Source: Bacteroidales bacterium
GTDB lineage: Bacteria; Bacteroidota; Bacteroidia; Bacteroidales; F082
Reading direction: 5' to 3'
Assembly (NCBI GenBank): GCA_024400195.1
Contig: JAKSNC010000003.1
Coordinates: forward strand, 25,881-89,880
Length of the DNA: 64,000 bases
The translations under genes and the position numbers were made by a program. Below, one piece after another: positions 59,916 to 64,000 of the stretch. The first letter of the stretch is position 1, and every line of letters starts with the position of its first letter. The notes under the pieces are model-generated. The model saw only the letters and a list, made by a program, of their open reading frames with translations, searched no databases and had not been told where the DNA came from.

Positions 59916-61103
59916 TCAGTTTTTAGTTATAGAGTCAAGTTGATTCTCAAGAGCCTGAATGCGTTCTTCTTGTCTTATGATGTATAAGGTTAATTCCTCG
60001 ATTTTTTCCAGAAGCTTGGTATTTATCTCTCCGAGTTTCACGCCTTCTTCCGACACTTGTTCTGCCGATGGCACTCCTGGCAGATGTCCGTTGTCGTCGA
60101 TGTATTTTTTCACCTCGTTAAGGCTTGTGAGTTGATAATCATCGTTGAAGACATAATCCGGCCAATCTCTCATTATCTCTACAACGACCTCTTCAGCGTG
60201 TATTGCTCCATTGGCAAAATTGTATTCTCTTGCATTAAAATTCATCCTGTTGTCGGACATCGAGATGCCGCCCTGTCCGGTGAACGAAATCTCCGAGGCC
60301 TGCGTCGATGTGTTCTTGCCGAGCGTTATGTCAGCGTTGGTGAACGAGTACTTCGGCGCGGCGAATATCATCTGGTTGCCCGACACCGATATGCTGTTGT
60401 TCTTGTTCCTGAAATACACAGCCGCTTTTTTATCGGATCTTGTCGGCTCAAGCATGATGTCCGCGTCCTCGCCGTCGTATGAATAATTGTCGGCCTTGAT
60501 GTGCAGCTTCGCCTGTGGTTCCGTGACGTTGCCGATGCCGACACGACCCGTCCTGCCGTCGGTTTCTGACCACGAGATGAATAACGTCGGCTTGTCGCTG
60601 TTCATGCCCATCATGATGCCGTCGGTGTTGTTGAGCAAGACCTTGTCTGTCGTGTTACGCCCGTAACCTATTGTTATGCCGTACCCTGTCGTGTTTTTTA
60701 TTTTGTAGCCAATTGCAATTGACGCATCGGAATTCACAGTGTTGTTGTTGCCAATGGCGAAGGAGTTTGCACCGGTGATATTGTTCTTTCTGCCGATGCC
60801 TATAGAGTTTATCTGGCTTACGGTGTTTTGGTCGCCGAATGCGAACGTGAGCTTGGCGGTAGCATAATTCTTGTAGCCGATAGCGAAGGCATAGTCGTTT
60901 TTTGAGTCGGACTTGGAGACAATGTTCTCCAAACCGATCGCCGTGCTGTTTTGGCCATATACCCTGTTAGACTGGCCTAAAGCTGACGACGTGTGCTTGT
61001 CCGTTATCGTGTTATTAATACCTCCGCACGCCTGCGACCTCGCGGCGTACGCGAATCCTAATGCCAGTATCGCTGACATTGATATTTTTATGATGTTTCT
61101 CAT
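59916..61103 (-). CDS. YadA-head-like stalk protein with coiled-coil C-terminus
   Basis: A 395-residue exported protein (MRNIIKISMSAILALGFAYAARS). Residues about 30-160 are a run of short repeats with the AIGxxN/IGxxN pattern (SALGQSNRVYGQNSTAIGLEN, FAFGDQNTVSQINSIGIGRK, FAIGNNNTVNSDASIAIGYK), the left-handed beta-roll of YadA-type heads. The C-terminus (DWPDYVFNDDYQLTSLNEVK, KYIDDNGHLPGVPSAEQV, LEKIEELTLYIIRQEERIQ) is the coiled-coil tail-fibre-like end common in Bacteroidetes. It lacks a translocator barrel, so it is not a true autotransporter. First gene of the RHS operon. Confidence 0.82.
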   Translation of the reverse strand: MRNIIKISMSAILALGFAYAARSQACGGINNTITDKHTSSALGQSNRVYGQNSTAIGLENIVSKSDSKNDYAFAIGYKNYATAKLTFAFGDQNTVSQINSIGIGRKNNITGANSFAIGNNNTVNSDASIAIGYKIKNTTGYGITIGYGRNTTDKVLLNNTDGIMMGMNSDKPTLFISWSETDGRTGRVGIGNVTEPQAKLHIKADNYSYDGEDADIMLEPTRSDKKAAVYFRNKNNSISVSGNQMIFAAPKYSFTNADITLGKNTSTQASEISFTGQGGISMSDNRMNFNAREYNFANGAIHAEEVVVEIMRDWPDYVFNDDYQLTSLNEVKKYIDDNGHLPGVPSAEQVSEEGVKLGEINTKLLEKIEELTLYIIRQEERIQALENQLDSITKN

Positions 61104-61124
61104 GTTAGTTTTGTTTTTAATTTT

Positions 61125-61310
61125 AGAAGCTGTTTTGATTTATTCGATAGGGATTTGCATTAGATTTTCGAGCAGATTTTTCTTGTTTTGCGACGAAGAA
61201 TAGCGGGCTATTCAAGGAGTGAAACGAGGAAAAGATGCCGGAAAGATATGCAAATCGCATCGAAATGACATACAATATAATTATCATTGTAAGAAATCAA
61301 AACAGCTTCT
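61125..61310. mobile_element. MITE-like palindromic element with 17-bp perfect terminal inverted repeats
   Basis: AGAAGCTGTTTTGATTT (61125-61141) is matched by its exact reverse complement at 61294-61310. Inside, TTCGAT...GATTTGCAT pairs with ATGCAAATC...ATCGAA, and the centre GAATAGC-GG-GCTATTC (61198-61213) is a perfect palindrome, so almost the whole 186 nt can fold as one long imperfect hairpin. No coding capacity. It sits just upstream of the stalk gene and could carry promoter or terminator activity. A duplicated target site is not clear. Confidence 0.75.
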
Positions 61311-61318
61311 TAATGTGA

Positions 61319-62884
61319 CTACTCTTTTACGAACTTCCCCTTGAGAAGCTCCTTTTCAGTGTCGGATACCGAATAGATGTATGTCCCTGCTTCGAGCGAC
61401 GAGGCGTCTATTGTCAACAGATTCCCGTTGCCGCGTATGATGCGGCTCATCCTCACCATGCCCTGCATGTCGGTGATGCTCACACGGTTCTCGGTGTCGT
61501 TCGGCAGACCGGAAATGTCGATGTTGAGTTCCCCGCGTGTCGGGTTCGGGAAGGCAAGTGCCTGGAGTTTGTCATGCGGGATGTCCTTCACACTACAGGG
61601 GATGGGATTCAAGTCCTCACGCGAGAACTTGACGACAACGGCATCATAGTGATACGGGCTAACACCTAAACGCGCGCACAGCAACACGCAGCTGCCGTCA
61701 GGCAGTGAGACCAGGTCAGATGGATAACAACCGATGAATGCCGACGACATGGTCCTTACTGCAAGAATCTCCATGTCCTTGGTGAACAGGCATACGCCCG
61801 GCCTTGTATCAAATGGGCCTTTGAAGTCCTTGTATATGTAGTAGCTGCCGTATATCGTGGTGTCGTTCACCATTGACATCCAAGATCTTCCTTGTACATT
61901 GACGCTTGTGTCAGGAATGCTGTAGAACCTGTCGTACCTGTTCACAGTCCCGTCAAGGCTGATGTCTGCCAGCATTAGACGCCATCTTTCACCTGGAGGT
62001 CCAGAGGTATAGAGTGTTTCACCGTAAACAAGCATCCTGTCGTCAGACAGCCAAGTGTCGGAATTCATTGCCTCGAACAGTGCTTTCATGTTTTCATCAG
62101 CTGGGCAGAACTGGGTGTCGCGACTATAGAAATCGCGGTCGTAAAACAGCACGGAGTTGTGGTTCATGTACTGCACCGAGCCGGTGCTGGAGGTCCCGTT
62201 GCCGAAGATGATGTACCCGTCAGACATCGGGTCTCTCTTTATCTGGTTGCATTCAAAATGTTCCAAGGAGTATCCGGGTTCCGACGGTATCCGTTTCACG
62301 TAGCGGCACGAGAGCGAGTCGCCCCATTCGTCGAAGCGGTAAAAGAACGGACGGAGGAAGGTCTGCCCAAAGCCGTTGGAGAGAATGACTGTGTATTCGT
62401 AACTGCCGCACAGCACCACCGTCCCGTCGTCGTCGAGCAGCAGATGAATGCCATAAACGTCCTCGGCGATTGTATCGGCAACGTAGAGCCTTGACGAGAC
62501 TATCTCGAAGTCATCGTCAAAAACGACTACGCCGAACTCTACAGCATCAGATTCAGACACAGGAATACGGAAAGTTGTAATATAGTTGCCGTTACTCAGT
62601 CTGGTAATCCCATTGAAGCCAAGCCCCTGATTATGGAAGCCGAACAGACTGTCGCCGACAACGTGAATCTGATAATCTCCGTCACTTGATATGCGGGCGA
62701 ACATCGGATTACGTTTCTCTATGCTTTCCCCGCAATAGCCAACAGCAACTATGTCACCGTCATCTTTAGCAATGCAGCAAGTCAACCTCGAACATGGCAT
62801 CTCGCCTTTCAGGTCGATGACCCACTGCTGGGCACTCCCAAATATTGGGAGTGCCATCAGCAATGTTATTAGTAATCTTTTCAT
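61319..62884 (-). CDS. Secreted protein with type IX (type A) C-terminal sorting domain
   Basis: A 521-residue protein; the start at 62884 gives the signal peptide MKRLLITLLMALPIFGSAQQ, so a longer in-frame extension overlapping the upstream gene is rejected. The body resembles delta-60/propeller repeats (DGDIVAVGYCGES, DDDGTVVLCGSYEY, DGYIIFGNGTSS). The C-terminal 80 residues are a sorting domain: ALAFPNPTRGELNIDI, VSITDMQGMVRMSRI, SLEAGTYIYSV, LLKGKFVKE. It follows the lipoprotein gene by 10 bases and precedes the MITE-like element. Confidence 0.87.
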   Translation of the reverse strand: MKRLLITLLMALPIFGSAQQWVIDLKGEMPCSRLTCCIAKDDGDIVAVGYCGESIEKRNPMFARISSDGDYQIHVVGDSLFGFHNQGLGFNGITRLSNGNYITTFRIPVSESDAVEFGVVVFDDDFEIVSSRLYVADTIAEDVYGIHLLLDDDGTVVLCGSYEYTVILSNGFGQTFLRPFFYRFDEWGDSLSCRYVKRIPSEPGYSLEHFECNQIKRDPMSDGYIIFGNGTSSTGSVQYMNHNSVLFYDRDFYSRDTQFCPADENMKALFEAMNSDTWLSDDRMLVYGETLYTSGPPGERWRLMLADISLDGTVNRYDRFYSIPDTSVNVQGRSWMSMVNDTTIYGSYYIYKDFKGPFDTRPGVCLFTKDMEILAVRTMSSAFIGCYPSDLVSLPDGSCVLLCARLGVSPYHYDAVVVKFSREDLNPIPCSVKDIPHDKLQALAFPNPTRGELNIDISGLPNDTENRVSITDMQGMVRMSRIIRGNGNLLTIDASSLEAGTYIYSVSDTEKELLKGKFVKE

Positions 62885-62894
62885 ATCTGCCGAT

Positions 62895-63920
62895 TTATAA
62901 GTCATACTGCTGTATCGCACTGGCAAGCATATAGTCCTGCAGACCGTATTCCCCCGTGTATCTGTGCGTGATATAATAATGAGCATCTTGATTATTATCA
63001 TCATTATCATATGCTTTCACTGTCAGCGACACGACCTTATACACCTTCATGCTGCCGCGGTCGCAATGGAAGCCCTCGCTGTCGGGTATGACGTTTGTTA
63101 TGATGTCTATCCCGTTGTCTAAATAGAAGTTCATCAGGTCACCCGATATGCACGTCTCATCAGCATATACGCCTTCCCTATAAAAGAGCAGGTTCTGATA
63201 ATCGTAACCACTAAAATCAAAACCTTTTACGCCGTAAGTGATTAGTCTGTATCCTTTCGGGGTGGTCGCTTTACCTGCAATCAGCATTCCCTTCATCGCA
63301 CATTCAAGCGCGGCGTCGGCACCATCGTCCTCGTATTCATCACATGAAGGGACGGCACCATATTTGTACAACCAGTTTAACGACTCGTCGAAATACCCTG
63401 CCGCCGTCGGTGCCTCTGTCTTCTTTCCGAAGACTCCGTTGAGTTTTACTTCGGCTGTGCCGCCGCGCTGTTCTTCAATGGTCGCCGACATGCAGATGTA
63501 GCCTTTGTTTTCGAGTGTGCTGGCGTGGTAGCTCTCGCGGGCCAGCTCAACAGCCTCTTCGTAAGCCGCAACCGCGTCGTCGAGGAGCACGTTGCCGTCA
63601 GCATCGACAGGCAGCGTCACGCTGAACTCCGCACGCTCCGTCTCGCCGTAGTATTCGGCAGGCTCGCCATACACCGCGTTGAAAAGGTCGGCGATGTTGT
63701 CCTTCGCCTCGTCGAGGGTTATCACCTCGCGGGTGCGGAGGTCGGGGTTCTCGCGGCGCAGTTTCACGTCATTGTTGAACTTTATGATCCTCGTTACATC
63801 GGGACTTTGCTCTATGGTCACTATTGGGTTCCCGTTGTCTGTTTTTTCTATTTTGTCCTTTTTGCATGATACCGCCATTGTCATCAATGCGGCGAGTGTT
63901 ATTGTAGATATTTTTTTCAT
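62895..63920 (-). CDS. Unrecognised 341-residue lipoprotein
   Basis: Signal peptide MKKISTITLAALMTMAVSC with lipobox Cys19 followed by KKDKIEK, as for an outer-membrane or surface lipoprotein. The mature part is acidic, with an early ITLDEAKDNIADLFNAVYGE helix and a C-terminal YITHRYTGEYGLQDYMLASAIQQ. I recognise no catalytic motif; it resembles the generic putative lipoproteins seen next to surface-protein genes. It is probably co-transcribed with the T9SS cargo gene 10 bases downstream. Confidence 0.75.
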   Translation of the reverse strand: MKKISTITLAALMTMAVSCKKDKIEKTDNGNPIVTIEQSPDVTRIIKFNNDVKLRRENPDLRTREVITLDEAKDNIADLFNAVYGEPAEYYGETERAEFSVTLPVDADGNVLLDDAVAAYEEAVELARESYHASTLENKGYICMSATIEEQRGGTAEVKLNGVFGKKTEAPTAAGYFDESLNWLYKYGAVPSCDEYEDDGADAALECAMKGMLIAGKATTPKGYRLITYGVKGFDFSGYDYQNLLFYREGVYADETCISGDLMNFYLDNGIDIITNVIPDSEGFHCDRGSMKVYKVVSLTVKAYDNDDNNQDAHYYITHRYTGEYGLQDYMLASAIQQYDL

Positions 63921-64000
63921 GTGTTTGATGTTTTAGGTTTAACGTTTAGTAACGGTAAAAAAATAACTTGGTAAAATTCACGACCTTTTGACGAGATAAT

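Noticed and set aside
59916-61103. Trimeric autotransporter adhesin.
   Set aside because: It has YadA-head repeats but no C-terminal translocator barrel; the C-terminus is the Bacteroidetes coiled-coil tail-fibre type.

Overview
The window reads as a chromosomal segment of a Bacteroidales bacterium. Evidence: many transcription starts are preceded by the Bacteroidetes -7 element TAnnTTTG (mostly TAACTTTG or TATCTTTG); Shine-Dalgarno sequences are mostly absent; and several families are typical of the phylum (BtuG-type surface lipoprotein, GldJ-like lipoprotein, DUF3127, DUF6443/RHS proteins, type IX secretion (T9SS) type A sorting domains). I do not assign a genus. Coding density is high and most of the window is core chromosome.

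Layout. 1-3.6 kb: 3' end of rarA, a DUF2079 membrane protein, and an AAA_14/DUF4143 ATPase whose 5' leader is a 22-nt tandem repeat array. 3.8-7.2 kb: cobalamin riboswitch driving a BtuB-like TonB receptor and a BtuG-like lipoprotein. 7.2-13.6 kb: phosphopantetheinyl transferase, a phosphatase lipoprotein, a thioredoxin lipoprotein, a deoxyhypusine-synthase-like enzyme, a thioesterase, dgt and tsaD. 13.6-21.3 kb: tamB (no normal start codon) and an AddA-type helicase/nuclease. 21.3-22.1 kb: tRNA-Tyr and a parDE module with a palindrome over its promoter. 22.1-28.5 kb: small proteins, gmhA-gmhB-symporter, DUF3127, anmK and murF. 28.6-38.2 kb: GldJ-like lipoprotein, PHP-type membrane protein, yggS, a sulfatase/LTA-synthase-family enzyme, ffh, folD and a TPR/propeller/OmpA protein. 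38.2-41.5 kb: a minisatellite spacer and a BtuFCD/FecBCD-type ABC importer with a cysteine-rich partner. 41.5-50.6 kb: mutL, rhomboid, endonuclease/phosphatase, uvrB, an Hsp15-like protein, der, era and tRNA-fMet.

51.2-63.9 kb is the accessory region. Five closely spaced minus-strand genes encode a YadA-head-like stalk protein, a YD-repeat protein, a T9SS cargo protein, a DUF6443/RHS-core protein with an AT-rich unique C-terminal tip, and a 63-residue membrane protein that could be its immunity partner. A displaced fragment of the RHS core lies just beyond the small gene, as expected where RHS tips have been exchanged. Upstream lie a 186-nt palindromic MITE-like element with perfect 17-bp ends, then a second T9SS cargo gene and a lipoprotein gene. 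This is the best candidate for an uncharacterised system: a split RHS/YD-repeat surface or polymorphic-toxin locus associated with T9SS.

Links within the window: the riboswitch, BtuB, BtuG and possibly the ABC importer form a corrinoid uptake route. The GldJ-like protein, the PorE-like OmpA protein and two proteins with C-terminal sorting domains indicate type IX secretion, although no core translocon gene (gldKLMN, sov/sprA, porU, porV) is present. Functions are assigned from recognised motifs and family resemblance; no database search was run.
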